A stretch of DNA of 12,012 nt from Bifidobacteriaceae bacterium (GCA_031265345.1 JAISCU010000375.1:1-12012); one strand, 5' to 3'. Positions 1 through 7,583 are shown, numbered from the stretch's first letter. Made by a program: numbers and translations. Notes: generated by a model not told the origin, from the sequence alone.

Positions 1-96
<96 letters not shown>

Positions 97-235
97 AGCC
101 GGGGGCCGATCCGATCACCGCGCGGCTGGCCAAGGTGCCCGCCAACGAGGCGTCCAGTGGTGGCGTGAACGAGATCAGCGGCGCGGTTGCCTTGACGCAC
201 CGTCCTCGACCTGTCTTGTCGCATGGCTCTTGGTG

Positions 236-3200
236 TCAGGCCATGGCGGCCGACCGCACTCGCAGGGTCGAGCCGCCCTGGCGGGAGGGGCGCACCTCGA
301 TGCGGTCGGGGATGGCTTGCTTGAGCGCTTCGACGTGCGAGACCACTCCGACCACGCGCCCGCCCGCGCGGATTCGGTGCAATTGGGCCAGCACCGATTC
401 GAGCGCTTCCTCGGAGAGGGAGCCGAAGCCCTCGTCCACGAACAGCGTCTCGAGGCTGATGCCCCCGGCCTCCGCCGTGACCACATCCGCCAGGCCCAGA
501 GCCAAGGCCAGCGACACGTAGAACGTCTCGCCGCCCGAGAGCGTCCGCGGATCGCGTGTCTGGCCGGTCGAGTTGTCCATGATGCGCAAAGCCAGACCGG
601 TGCGGTGTTTCCGCGTCGCCTCCTTCGTGTCACTCCGTTCCAGTGAGTATTGGCCGTCCGACATGGGGCCGAGGCGGCTGTTCGCGGTAGAGATCACCTC
701 CTCGAAACGCCTGATCAGGACATAGGTGGCCAAGTCAACAGCATGCAAGTTGGACACCCCGGCATTGGCCAGGTTGGCGACCCGGACCAACGCCGCAGTG
801 TCCCGTTTCGCGGCGGTCAGCCGCTCCGCCGCCTGGCGCGCCTCGCCGGCCGCACTGGCCGTCGACTCGGCCAGCTTCCCGGCCACGGCGGCCTCGCCGG
901 TCAGTCGCTTGGCCGAGGCATCTGCTTCCTCGGCAGCGGCCTGGGCCTGGCGGGCCGCGTCGGCCAAAGCGGTCGGATCGCCGAGGGCCGCAGCCAGTTC
1001 CGGCTCGGCCAGCCGTCCTTCGATAGCGGCCTCCTCACCGGCCAGGCTTGTCAATTCGCTCTGCCGTTGGTCGATCCGCGCGGAGTCCAGGTAGGCGGCG
1101 CGTGCGGTGGCGGCGTCCGCGAAACCGGCCTCAGCCAAGGCCCGCTCGGCGGTGGCGCGGTTGGATTCCGCGACGGCTGCGAGCCGTGCCACGTCCTGGG
1201 CGGTCGCGAGCCTGCGCCGAGCAGACTTGACCTGGCCAGTGGCCTGGGCCAGGATCGCGGCGGCAGTGGCTGCATCCGAGCCGCCGGCGCGGCTTTGTGC
1301 TTCGACCACCTGGTCGTGGGCGGCGTTCGTGTCAGCCTGGGCCTGCCCCATCCGCCTGTGGGCGTCCTCAAGGGCGGCTTGCGCCTTGGCCAAGGCGGCT
1401 TGGAGTTGGCCTGGATCGCCCAATTCCTTCAGCCTGATTTTGGCCGCGGCCAGCTGAGAGGCCGTCTCAGCCGGATCGGCGTTGCCGCCTGATCCCTCCA
1501 GTTTCGACACCAACGCCTGGGCAGCGCTGGCATTGCCAGTCGCCTGTTCATAGGCCGCTTCGGCCTTGGACCGCTCCGCCTCGGCCTGTTCCACCTGTTC
1601 GCGGGTGACGTGGTCGGGAGCCAGACTGGCGGGAGCGGGGTGGTCGACCGAGCCGCACACCGGGCAAGGCTGGTCCGGTTGCAACTCGCCCGCCATCTCC
1701 CCGGCGAGCCCGGCCAAGCGCGCGTTGCGCAGACGCGTTTCGTTGCCCTGGGCCGCCGCATAGGCGCTCTTGGCCGTCGCAGCGCGCCCACGGGCAGATT
1801 CGAAGGCCTTGACGGCCTTGCCGTATTGGGCGATCACCTGCCCCAGTTGCTCCAGGCGGGTGACCTCGCCCCGGGCGTGCGGGCCTTCCTGGGCCTCGCG
1901 TTCGGCCCGTTTTCCGGCTTCAGCGGCGGCCTCGCCCAACTGCTCAGTCAGCGCCTGCGCAATAGTCAGAGCCTTCCCTGCCGCCTCGGCGGTGACCGTC
2001 GCGCGCCCGAGCGCCTTCGCCGCCTCCAACTGATCCTTAGCCCGCGAGGCAGCGGACTGGGCGTCTTCGAGAGCGTCTTGGAGGGCGGCATCGTCCAGAT
2101 GATCGGGGTCGAGGCCCAGCCCAGCGGCCTTGGCCTGGGCGGTGGCGAGGTCCTGGCGTGACGCCTCGGCGGAGTCGAGAGAAGCGATGATGGGACCGGC
2201 CCGGCGAGCCGCGTCCAGGGCTTGCCCCGCGGCCGACCGGCGCGGACGGTCCGCTTCGAGTTCGGCCAAGCGGTTCGCCAGCCGTTGCCTGTCGGCTGCC
2301 GTAGAGGCAGCCTTGCCCGCCGCCTGCGCTGCCGTGCCCGCTAGAGTCGCCGCCTCGGTCGCCGTTTCGAGCGCGCTGGCCGCCCGCTGGGCCGTCGCCT
2401 GGACCTCGCTGAGCACCTCCCCAGTCAGCGCGGTCAGAACCGAATCATCGCCTCGGGCGGTCGCACTCAGGCCGGTCCCGCCCCGGTCGGCCACTTCAGC
2501 CGCCGCGTCGGCCAGCGCCGAGCGCGCCTCCTCCGGCAGATCGGCCACTTTCCCCAGCGCGGTCACCGCCGCCTCCAACTGGCCCGCCAGCGCTCGCTGC
2601 CGCGAATCGGCCTCGGCCCGGCGGTTTTTCAACTCGTCGGCCAGACGTTGATACAACTCGGTGCCGAAGATGCGTTGGAGCAGCGCGCGGCGGTCCTCAT
2701 TGTCGGCTTTGAGGAACGACGCGAACTGGCCCTGCGGCAGCACGACGGTCTGGACGAACTGGTCCCGGCTCAGCCCGATGGTCCGCCGCACTTCGGTCGA
2801 GGACTCCTCGACTTTGGTGGCGATGATCTCTCCCGCCTGGTCATCAGGGCTGTTCAACCGCCACAACCGGGCGGTGGCGTTCCTGGTCGTGGTGCGAGAG
2901 GCCGAGTCCTGGTCGTCTAGCCCCGAGCCGGACGCGGACCGTCTCCGCGCGCGCTCGTAGCGCGGGGTCCGCCTGATCCGGAAGATGCCCGCACCGACCT
3001 CGTAAACCAGGTCGACGTAGGATTCTTCGGTGCTCGCCGCGTAGTCGGATCGTAAACGGTCATAGGCGCCAGGCTCCCCGAGCGAGCCGTACAAAGCGAA
3101 GATCAGGGCGTCGATCAGCGTCGATTTGCCTGCTCCGGTCGGCCCTTCCAGCAGGAACAGGCCCGAAGCGGTCAGATCGGCGAAGTCGATTGTGCGCGCG

Positions 3201-3247
3201 CCCGCGAACGGGCCGATCCCGCCGAACTCCAGACGGTGCAGCCTCAT
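236..3247 (-). CDS. sbcC: Exonuclease subunit SbcC (Rad50-like ATPase)
   Basis: This SMC/Rad50-family ATPase partners the SbcD nuclease and removes hairpins, palindromes and blocked DNA ends in an ATP-dependent way. At 1003 aa it is full length for the family. The N-terminal half-ATPase carries Walker A GPTGAGKST at residues 35-43. Long alanine-, glutamate- and glutamine-rich stretches follow, typical of antiparallel coiled coil. The zinc hook CPVCG at 528-532 (C528, C531) lies in the middle. The C-terminal half-ATPase has the signature LSGGE at 903-907, Walker B LFVDE with D938-E939, and the D-loop GFGSLS. The ATG start overlaps the sbcD stop as ATGA, so the two genes are translationally coupled and sbcC depends on the sbcD promoter. 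All key residues are present. Identification rests on motifs and synteny and is secure. Confidence 0.97.
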   Translation of the reverse strand: MRLHRLEFGGIGPFAGARTIDFADLTASGLFLLEGPTGAGKSTLIDALIFALYGSLGEPGAYDRLRSDYAASTEESYVDLVYEVGAGIFRIRRTPRYERARRRSASGSGLDDQDSASRTTTRNATARLWRLNSPDDQAGEIIATKVEESSTEVRRTIGLSRDQFVQTVVLPQGQFASFLKADNEDRRALLQRIFGTELYQRLADELKNRRAEADSRQRALAGQLEAAVTALGKVADLPEEARSALADAAAEVADRGGTGLSATARGDDSVLTALTGEVLSEVQATAQRAASALETATEAATLAGTAAQAAGKAASTAADRQRLANRLAELEADRPRRSAAGQALDAARRAGPIIASLDSAEASRQDLATAQAKAAGLGLDPDHLDDAALQDALEDAQSAASRAKDQLEAAKALGRATVTAEAAGKALTIAQALTEQLGEAAAEAGKRAEREAQEGPHARGEVTRLEQLGQVIAQYGKAVKAFESARGRAATAKSAYAAAQGNETRLRNARLAGLAGEMAGELQPDQPCPVCGSVDHPAPASLAPDHVTREQVEQAEAERSKAEAAYEQATGNASAAQALVSKLEGSGGNADPAETASQLAAAKIRLKELGDPGQLQAALAKAQAALEDAHRRMGQAQADTNAAHDQVVEAQSRAGGSDAATAAAILAQATGQVKSARRRLATAQDVARLAAVAESNRATAERALAEAGFADAATARAAYLDSARIDQRQSELTSLAGEEAAIEGRLAEPELAAALGDPTALADAARQAQAAAEEADASAKRLTGEAAVAGKLAESTASAAGEARQAAERLTAAKRDTAALVRVANLANAGVSNLHAVDLATYVLIRRFEEVISTANSRLGPMSDGQYSLERSDTKEATRKHRTGLALRIMDNSTGQTRDPRTLSGGETFYVSLALALGLADVVTAEAGGISLETLFVDEGFGSLSEEALESVLAQLHRIRAGGRVVGVVSHVEALKQAIPDRIEVRPSRQGGSTLRVRSAAMA

Positions 3248-4470
3248 GACGCCTCTCCCGTCCGCCCGATGGCCTCCAAAGCGCTGGCGACCTCGCGGAG
3301 CTCGTCCGGGCTGGCAGGCGCTCCGCCGACGTATCGGATGAACTCTGCCACGACCTGACGGGGATCGCTGGCGGCGGTGACGAATCCGGTAGAGGCCTCG
3401 AGCGCCAGGCCTTCCGGCAAGTGACGGGTCACCAGGGCGTGCGGGAACCGGCGATTGACCCGCTGGGTCATGTCCTCCGGTCGGCTCGGATCGGTCACCG
3501 TCACCCGCAGCCAGTGCTCCCGGTACTGGTCGAAACGGCTCGATTCGAGGTCGGCTAACAACCCCTCCACCTGCGACATTGGGCGGGGCACTGGCGCTGG
3601 CACCAGCTCGACCGCAGTCTCGACACCCCCGAGCGTCACCACCGCGGTCGACTTGGCGTGATTGGCCTCGGAGAAGCTGAACGCCAGCGGCGACCCGGAG
3701 TAGCGGATCAACCGTGGCGCGCCCGCTGCGATCCGCTGCGGCCCGTGCAGGTGCCCCAGCGCCACGTAGTCGATCCCCTCGAACACCCCGGCGGGCACGG
3801 TCTCGATCCCGCCCACGCTCAGGTCCCGCTCCGATTCGCTGGCCTCGCCGCCGACCACGAAGGCGTGCGCCATCTCGACGGTCGTCGTCGCCGTTTCCCC
3901 GCTCGGGCCGACCCGCTTGCCCGATGCCGTCCGGTCACCCCGTTTCGCCTGGTCCAGGCCCCGCGCGGCCAGATCCCGCCGCACCCGTGACAGCGCTTCG
4001 GCCATGACCGCCTCATGCGACCGCGCCACCCGCCGGTCCTCCGTCGAGAAATGCTCCGCCGCCGCGTACACGTCCAGGAACGGGACCGGGTAGACCAGCA
4101 CGCCCGGACCGCCGTCCGGGTCCGGGACCTCGACCGCTTGGCCGACCTGATCGAGAAGGGTGATCAGCCTGATCTCAGGCCGCATCAACGCCGAGCCGAA
4201 CCCCAGCCGAGTCGCGGAGTCGTGGTTGCCGGAGATCACGATCACCTGGCTCAACTCAGCCAGCCTGGTCAGCGACGACTCCAGCAGGCGGATCGCCTCG
4301 ACCGGAGGCACCGCCCGGTCGTACACGTCTCCCGAGACCAGCACAGCGCCGGGCCGAACCTCGCGTGTCAAGCCGACCAAATGGTCGAGGTAGGCGGCTT
4401 GGTGCTCAAGCAGGTCGACCTCATGCAGCGACCGCCCCAGGTGCCAGTCCGACGTATGGATCAATCTCAT
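3244..4470 (-). CDS. sbcD: Exonuclease subunit SbcD (Mre11-like nuclease)
   Basis: This is the Mn-dependent metallophosphoesterase of the SbcCD complex, which cuts DNA hairpins and processes double-strand ends in the cytoplasm with SbcC. The 408-aa length is normal. Metal-binding motifs are visible in order: SDWHLG with D8 and H10, SGDVYDR with D48, GNHD at 81-84, and near the middle of the protein LGHLHGPQ with the late histidine pair. The C-terminal part (capping and SbcC-binding region) is less conserved, as expected. The ATG at 4470 gives the canonical MRLIHTSDWHLG start. No clear Shine-Dalgarno lies before it, but a TAGGGT hexamer ends 8 nt upstream, so the message is probably leaderless or nearly so. 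It is first in a two-gene operon with sbcC (4-bp overlap). Confidence 0.97.
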   Translation of the reverse strand: MRLIHTSDWHLGRSLHEVDLLEHQAAYLDHLVGLTREVRPGAVLVSGDVYDRAVPPVEAIRLLESSLTRLAELSQVIVISGNHDSATRLGFGSALMRPEIRLITLLDQVGQAVEVPDPDGGPGVLVYPVPFLDVYAAAEHFSTEDRRVARSHEAVMAEALSRVRRDLAARGLDQAKRGDRTASGKRVGPSGETATTTVEMAHAFVVGGEASESERDLSVGGIETVPAGVFEGIDYVALGHLHGPQRIAAGAPRLIRYSGSPLAFSFSEANHAKSTAVVTLGGVETAVELVPAPVPRPMSQVEGLLADLESSRFDQYREHWLRVTVTDPSRPEDMTQRVNRRFPHALVTRHLPEGLALEASTGFVTAASDPRQVVAEFIRYVGGAPASPDELREVASALEAIGRTGEAS

Positions 4471-4478
4471 GGCTCAAA

Positions 4479-4484
4479 ACCCTA
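4479..4484 (-). promoter_or_regulatory. Candidate -10 element of sbcDC
   Basis: On the minus strand TAGGGT fits the actinobacterial TANNNT -10 pattern and ends 8 nt before the sbcD ATG. That would place the transcript start at or next to the start codon. I see no good -35 hexamer at 17-18 bp. The 91-bp gap to the next gene upstream holds this site and a GC-rich stretch with a GCGGCGCCGC palindrome near 4550, without a T-run. Confidence 0.4.
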
Positions 4485-4561
4485 GACCCGGCCACTGACA
4501 CCGTTCTGACCAGGCCAAACGCGCGGCATCGTCCGAATCGCCGGTCGGCGGCGCCGCAGGC

Positions 4562-4804
4562 CTAGACGACGGTGCGAGACTTCTCGCGCAAGTAGTCATC
4601 CAACACGTACTCCGCGCTCTCCGACCACAGCAGAGTGCTGGGGCGCGTCAAGACCTGATATGTGTGTGAGGCAAGGAATACGCCGAACGCGTCTTCGAAT
4701 TCGAGCCCCTCCCGCTCGGCCAGCAATCTGGCGACGTGTTCCGCTTTCGCCAGTATCAAGGTCGTCAGATTGTGGCCCTTATGGGTGTATTCCGCTTCGA
4801 TCAA
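4562..4804 (-). CDS. Small DUF3791-like protein, third gene of the DUF3990 cassette
   Basis: This 80-aa acidic, mostly helical soluble protein has no signal peptide or membrane segment. The start is TTG at 4804, overlapping the stop of the DUF3990 gene as TTGA. A GGAGG sits 8 nt upstream, and there is no ATG or GTG alternative of similar quality. By eye it follows the same pattern as the 71-aa DUF3791 protein encoded first in this operon: a hydrophobic helix, a RE-G motif, an acidic-F-x-x-F motif, then VL-x-R, and a final A-(F/Y)-x-x-DYL segment. I therefore infer a diverged DUF3791 relative. Its position directly after the putative ADP-ribosyltransferase suggests a partner or neutralising role, which the sequence does not prove. 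Existence as a gene is well supported by coupling and RBS; function is unknown. Confidence 0.75.
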   Translation of the reverse strand: MIEAEYTHKGHNLTTLILAKAEHVARLLAEREGLEFEDAFGVFLASHTYQVLTRPSTLLWSESAEYVLDDYLREKSRTVV

Positions 4805-5280
4805 AGCTCCGTCCTCCCCGCCGGAAGAAGGCAGCGCATGGCCCGTTGGGTGTGGAACGACACCTGGTCGTTGGCCTGGTAATACGCCAACTGGGCCAGG
4901 GCGGCTTCTGGTCCCAGCAGTCCGTCCACGTACAGGGCGATGGTCGGCATGGTCCGGTCGTCAGCGACGGGGCCCATCACGACGTCGAAATCATGTCGCA
5001 CACCGCCCATGACCCGGTTGTCTCGGACGGTGTCCAGCCACTCCACCGTCAGGCCGCCGAATCTCCTGATTCGCAACTCGTCGACCGGTTCGAGAGCGAA
5101 CCGGTAAAGGAAAGCTCCAGGACCTCCGTAGCGCTCATGGAGCGACTTGGCCCAATCCTCGGCCTGGGGGCGGATGGTGGTGGTGTAGAAGCCTTTTCCG
5201 AAGTCTCGGTGATCCCGTGACTTGCCCAGGTCGGGCCGGTCGAACAGTCGGTTCGAGCCGTGGAACAGGACCTGGTTCAC
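4801..5280 (-). CDS. DUF3990 protein, predicted ADP-ribosyltransferase-like
   Basis: A 159-aa soluble protein with the hallmarks I know for DUF3990: an N-terminal LFHGS (H7), then DFGKGFYTT (Y32) followed by A-x-x-WA, a central FDVVMGPVADDRT, ALYVDGLL, and a C-terminal YYQANDQVSFHT. The H...GxGFY...A-x-x-A layout resembles the first two motifs of H-Y-E type ADP-ribosyltransferases, which use NAD to modify a target. DUF3990 is treated as an ART-like family on that basis; activity here is inference. The usual third-motif glutamate is not obvious, with Q136 or Q139 in the expected area. The GTG start overlaps the preceding DUF3791 gene (GTGA), and its stop overlaps the next gene (TTGA). It is the central gene of the cassette and the likely toxin or effector. 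Family call is confident; the toxin role is a hypothesis. Confidence 0.88.
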   Translation of the reverse strand: MNQVLFHGSNRLFDRPDLGKSRDHRDFGKGFYTTTIRPQAEDWAKSLHERYGGPGAFLYRFALEPVDELRIRRFGGLTVEWLDTVRDNRVMGGVRHDFDVVMGPVADDRTMPTIALYVDGLLGPEAALAQLAYYQANDQVSFHTQRAMRCLLPAGRTEL

Positions 5281-5492
5281 GCTGCCTGCCGCGCCAGGTA
5301 GTCGTGCGCGAACCGGGCGCCCTCGAACAGGTCCTGAGTGTGAAGCGCGTCGAAGTTGCGCCGCAGAACTTTGAACATGTCGTGGCGGCGGAACAACTCG
5401 AACGTCTCCAGCGGCGTGATGCCGTGTTCCCGGCTGTAGCCCTCCACCGCAGCGACGATGATCAGGTTCTGCTCCCTCTCCAAGCTGGCCAT
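5277..5492 (-). CDS. DUF3791 small protein, first gene of the DUF3990 cassette
   Basis: A 71-aa helical protein of the DUF3791 type, a family commonly encoded just upstream of DUF3990. Visible pattern: an N-terminal hydrophobic helix (LIIVAAVEGYS), REHGITPLETF, a short basic segment FKVLRRNFDALHTQ, and a final ARFAHDYLARQ. I chose the ATG at 5492 because GGAGGTGA at 5501-5508 sits 8 nt before it. The GTG at 5504 would extend the protein by four residues but lies inside that Shine-Dalgarno. The gene leads a three-gene operon with 4-bp overlaps, so it would be made first and in fixed ratio, as antitoxins usually are. That role is inferred from order and family association. There is no recognisable DNA-binding motif, so autoregulation cannot be claimed. 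Confidence 0.85.
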   Translation of the reverse strand: MASLEREQNLIIVAAVEGYSREHGITPLETFELFRRHDMFKVLRRNFDALHTQDLFEGARFAHDYLARQAA

Positions 5493-5500
5493 TCCTCGGG

Positions 5501-5508
5501 TCACCTCC
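5501..5508 (-). promoter_or_regulatory. Strong RBS deciding the DUF3791 start
   Basis: GGAGGTGA on the minus strand is a near-perfect anti-SD match, 8 nt before the ATG at 5492. Because it contains the alternative GTG (5504-5502), it argues for the shorter protein. Confidence 0.8.
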
Positions 5509-5516
5509 GCGCGTCG

Positions 5517-5522
5517 AGTCTA
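5517..5522 (-). promoter_or_regulatory. Candidate -10 of the DUF3791/DUF3990 operon
   Basis: TAGACT on the minus strand lies just upstream of the strong RBS and would start a transcript near 5510. No convincing -35 is visible, so this is tentative. It is divergent from the plus-strand TACCCT element at 5561. Confidence 0.3.
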
Positions 5523-5555
5523 CAGGAGCAGGTCAGCGGTGTTTGGAGGCTGCCC

Positions 5556-5580
5556 TCGCGTACCCTGGACCGGTGAGCCA
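5556..5580 (+). promoter_or_regulatory. Leaderless-type promoter/start copy 1
   Basis: TCGCGTACCCT (5556-5566) is followed 7 nt later by TGAGCCA (5574-5580). TACCCT fits a TANNNT -10 and sits 6 nt before a GTG at 5573, the spacing of leaderless transcripts. The same 11-mer and the same TGAGCCA recur 178 bp downstream at the ydcF-family gene start. Confidence 0.4.
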
Positions 5581-5755
5581 GCCCGGGCGCCATGCCCGTT
5601 TCCACACGAGAACCGCCAGTCCGCCGATGCCGCCCACTCGTCCCCGCAGTTCAGCCCGTCAGCCGCGCGGCTCGGGTCGGCCGCCGGGCCGCCGGACGGG
5701 CCGCTCGCGAGCCCGCGTGTCCCGCCTTTGCCGTCGCGTACCCTTTGAACAATGA
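5573..5755 (+). CDS. Possible leaderless small ORF, Arg/Pro/Ser-rich
   Basis: A 60-codon reading frame opens with GTG at 5573, right after copy 1 of the TACCCT element. It ends with TGA at 5753-5755, overlapping the ATG of the next gene as ATGA. The product would be very rich in Arg, Pro, Ser and Ala, a composition also produced by non-coding GC-rich DNA, and matches nothing I recognise. The overlap and the leaderless-type promoter are the only arguments in favour. It could be a short leader peptide coupling translation to the downstream gene, or a chance frame in a duplicated promoter region. Low confidence. Confidence 0.25.
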   Translation: MSQPGRHARFHTRTASPPMPPTRPRSSARQPRGSGRPPGRRTGRSRARVSRLCRRVPFEQ

Positions 5756-5759
5756 GCCA
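5734..5759 (+). promoter_or_regulatory. Leaderless-type promoter/start copy 2 (ydcF-family gene)
   Basis: TCGCGTACCCT (5734-5744) is followed 8 nt later by TGAGCCA (5753-5759), which contains the start of the DUF218 gene. TACCCT is 7 nt from the ATG at 5752 and no Shine-Dalgarno is present, so expression is probably leaderless. See copy 1 at 5556. Confidence 0.5.
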
Positions 5760-6501
5760 TCGACGTGCGGCCGTGAGCATTTTGATCCGGCTGATCCTGC
5801 TGGCAGTCGGCGGGACCGCCATCTACAACGCCGCCTACCTGGCGGTCAAGACCAACATGAACCTGGGCCTGGTCCTGGAGGCGGCGGTCGGGCTGGTCAT
5901 GGTCGCGTTCGCGGTCTGGCGGCGCTTGGCGACGATCCGCTGGTTGCGCGTCACCGCCGTGGTCGCAGGCGTGGCCATCTTGGCGGCCAGCGGGGCGCTC
6001 GCCTGGTTCGGGACCCACGACACGGCCTCTGATCGTGACGAGGCCCTGATCGTGCTGGGAGCAGGCGTCCACGGCAGGACCGTGACCGCGGTGCTGGCGG
6101 CCCGGCTCGACGTGGCCCGCGAATACCACGAGCGCAATCCCAATGCCCTGATCGTGGTCACCGGCGGGCAGGGAGCCCAGGAGGACATACCCGAGGCGGA
6201 GGCCATGCGCGACTACTTGGTGGCGCGCGGGGTCGCCTCGGACCAGATCGTCATGGAGCCGCGATCGACCTCCACGGCGGAGAACTTCGCCAACGCCAAG
6301 GCCCTGCTCGATCCGATCCTCCCGGCCGGCTACCGGGTGGCGTTCGTCACCAGCGAGTTCCACGTCTTCCGGGCCTCGCTGATCGCCCGCGACGCCGGGC
6401 TCCGGGCCGAGCACCTGCACTCCGGCACGCTCTGGTACGTCCAGCCGTCGAGCTATCTGCGAGAGATCGTCGCCGTCACGAAGCAACTGGTGCTGGGTTG
6501 A
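5752..6501 (+). CDS. YdcF/SanA-family (DUF218) membrane protein
   Basis: A 249-aa protein with three predicted membrane helices at about residues 8-30, 37-56 and 66-86, then a DUF218 domain from about 97 to 235. Domain landmarks: LIVLGAGVHG at the first strand, LIVVTGGQG, an EAEAMRDYLVARGV helix, EPRSTSTAEN, and VTSEFHVFRA near the end with its conserved histidine. The family (YdcF, SanA, ElyC) is linked to envelope integrity and cell-wall precursor or vancomycin phenotypes in other bacteria, but the biochemical reaction is not established. The ATG is supported by the leaderless-type TACCCT 7 nt upstream and by the domain layout; no RBS is seen. It ends 18 bp from the convergent lipoprotein gene. 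Family assignment is firm; the specific role is unknown. Confidence 0.9.
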   Translation: MSHRRAAVSILIRLILLAVGGTAIYNAAYLAVKTNMNLGLVLEAAVGLVMVAFAVWRRLATIRWLRVTAVVAGVAILAASGALAWFGTHDTASDRDEALIVLGAGVHGRTVTAVLAARLDVAREYHERNPNALIVVTGGQGAQEDIPEAEAMRDYLVARGVASDQIVMEPRSTSTAENFANAKALLDPILPAGYRVAFVTSEFHVFRASLIARDAGLRAEHLHSGTLWYVQPSSYLREIVAVTKQLVLG

Positions 6502-6519
6502 GCCGTCTGGTCGCGGTCC

Positions 6520-7448
6520 TCAGCCCCCGGCGTTCAGTTCCTCCAGATAGGCGTTCGTCTGTTCCTCTATCACCAGGCTGAGCGGGTTGTACTTGGACCA
6601 GGTCGCATCGTCGCACACTGCGGCCGACCCGTCCAGACAGGGCACGTCGTAGCCGATCACGGGGTCCTTCCCCCTGATCGCCCAGTACTCGTCCTCGCCC
6701 AGTTCTGGGTCCTCGGCCAGGCGGCGGTCGGCTTTCAGGCGGGCCTCGCGGTCGAAGGAGGGGCACTCGACCAGCAGGGCTCGTAGCTCGTCCGGGGTGA
6801 TGGTGGCGGGCAGCACCGCTGCCGGTTCGGTCTCCCAATCGTCGGATACGGGCGGTGCCGGGTCTTTAGTCCCTGGAAAGCCGTGCTCGCGAGCGCATTG
6901 AGCCCAGGTCGCGCCAGCGGCTGCGGCGGCCTGTTTGTCCCTCAGCTCTTCGTTCTGGTCGGTGACGTATTCGGGCCTCGCGTAGCCCGTCTCCCGCTCG
7001 CACCGTTCCCATTCGGCGGTGAGGTCCGCCTCGCCGACGAACAGCCACCCGCGGTCCTTCCCGCCCGCCTGCAGCTCGGCGCCCATGTCCTGGAAACGCT
7101 TGGTGGCTGCCTCGAGAGCCGCTTCCGACAGGTTCTCGCCCCGCCTCCGGTGCAGCCCTCTGGCCAGCACAGTTGCCACGGCTCGCCGCCGTCGGAGGGC
7201 CAGACCTCGACCTGCTGGGCGGCATCGTCCAGTTCTCTGAGCTGGGCGTCGACGGCAGCCTCGCCCAGGCAGCCCACCATCGCCTCGGCGGTTTCCCGCT
7301 GGCCTTCCGTGGACGATGCCGTCGGCCCGTCTCCCGTCACCGTCGCGACTTGGTCCGGGTCGTCTGAGCAGGCCGCCAGCGCTGCGGCCAAGGCCAGGAT
7401 GGCGACGCCCGTGGCCGTCGTCCGATGGTTTCTCACTATTCGAATCAC
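6520..7448 (-). pseudogene. Secreted lipoprotein split by a frameshift
   Basis: Two frames make one protein. The upstream part (GTG at 7448) encodes a lipoprotein signal: basic RNHR, a hydrophobic run and lipobox LAAC with Cys27. A Ser/Thr linker and a cysteine-containing domain (VGCLGEAA, QLCWPEGC) follow. The frame then turns to nonsense at about 7140 and ends at 6942. The downstream frame (6520-7179) carries the natural continuation (ENLSEAALEAATKRF, ECPSF, VPCLDG, AVCDD). Adding one base to the CCCC run at 7139-7142 fuses them into about 309 aa. So this is a one-base deletion or a sequencing error. Cys-rich lipoproteins like this are common in Actinomycetota and of unknown function. GGAGGAA touches the first GTG too closely, so GTG 7436 is also possible as the start, keeping the signal peptide. 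Confidence 0.8.
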
Positions 7449-7583
7449 TTCCTCCGACGCGACGGGCTTACTTAGATGAATCTCTCCACGTTACCCATGG
7501 GCGGCTGGCGCGCCATCCTGCCGCTGGAGGACACCGCGTGCCGGTGAGCCCGCGTCACGATCCGATCCGCCGGTGTCATTGAA

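Noticed and set aside
650..1492. 280-aa plus-strand open frame inside sbcC
   Set aside because: Antisense shadow of the alanine-rich coiled-coil part of sbcC; no domain pattern and no RBS-supported start.
5245..5262. GGTTCGA motif resembling a tRNA T-arm
   Set aside because: It lies inside the DUF3990 gene and no acceptor, D-arm or anticodon stem can be built around it.
5659..6486. 275-aa minus-strand open frame opposite the DUF218 gene
   Set aside because: Low-complexity Arg/Gly/Asp/Gln-rich product typical of an antisense frame in GC-rich DNA; the plus strand has a clear DUF218 domain.
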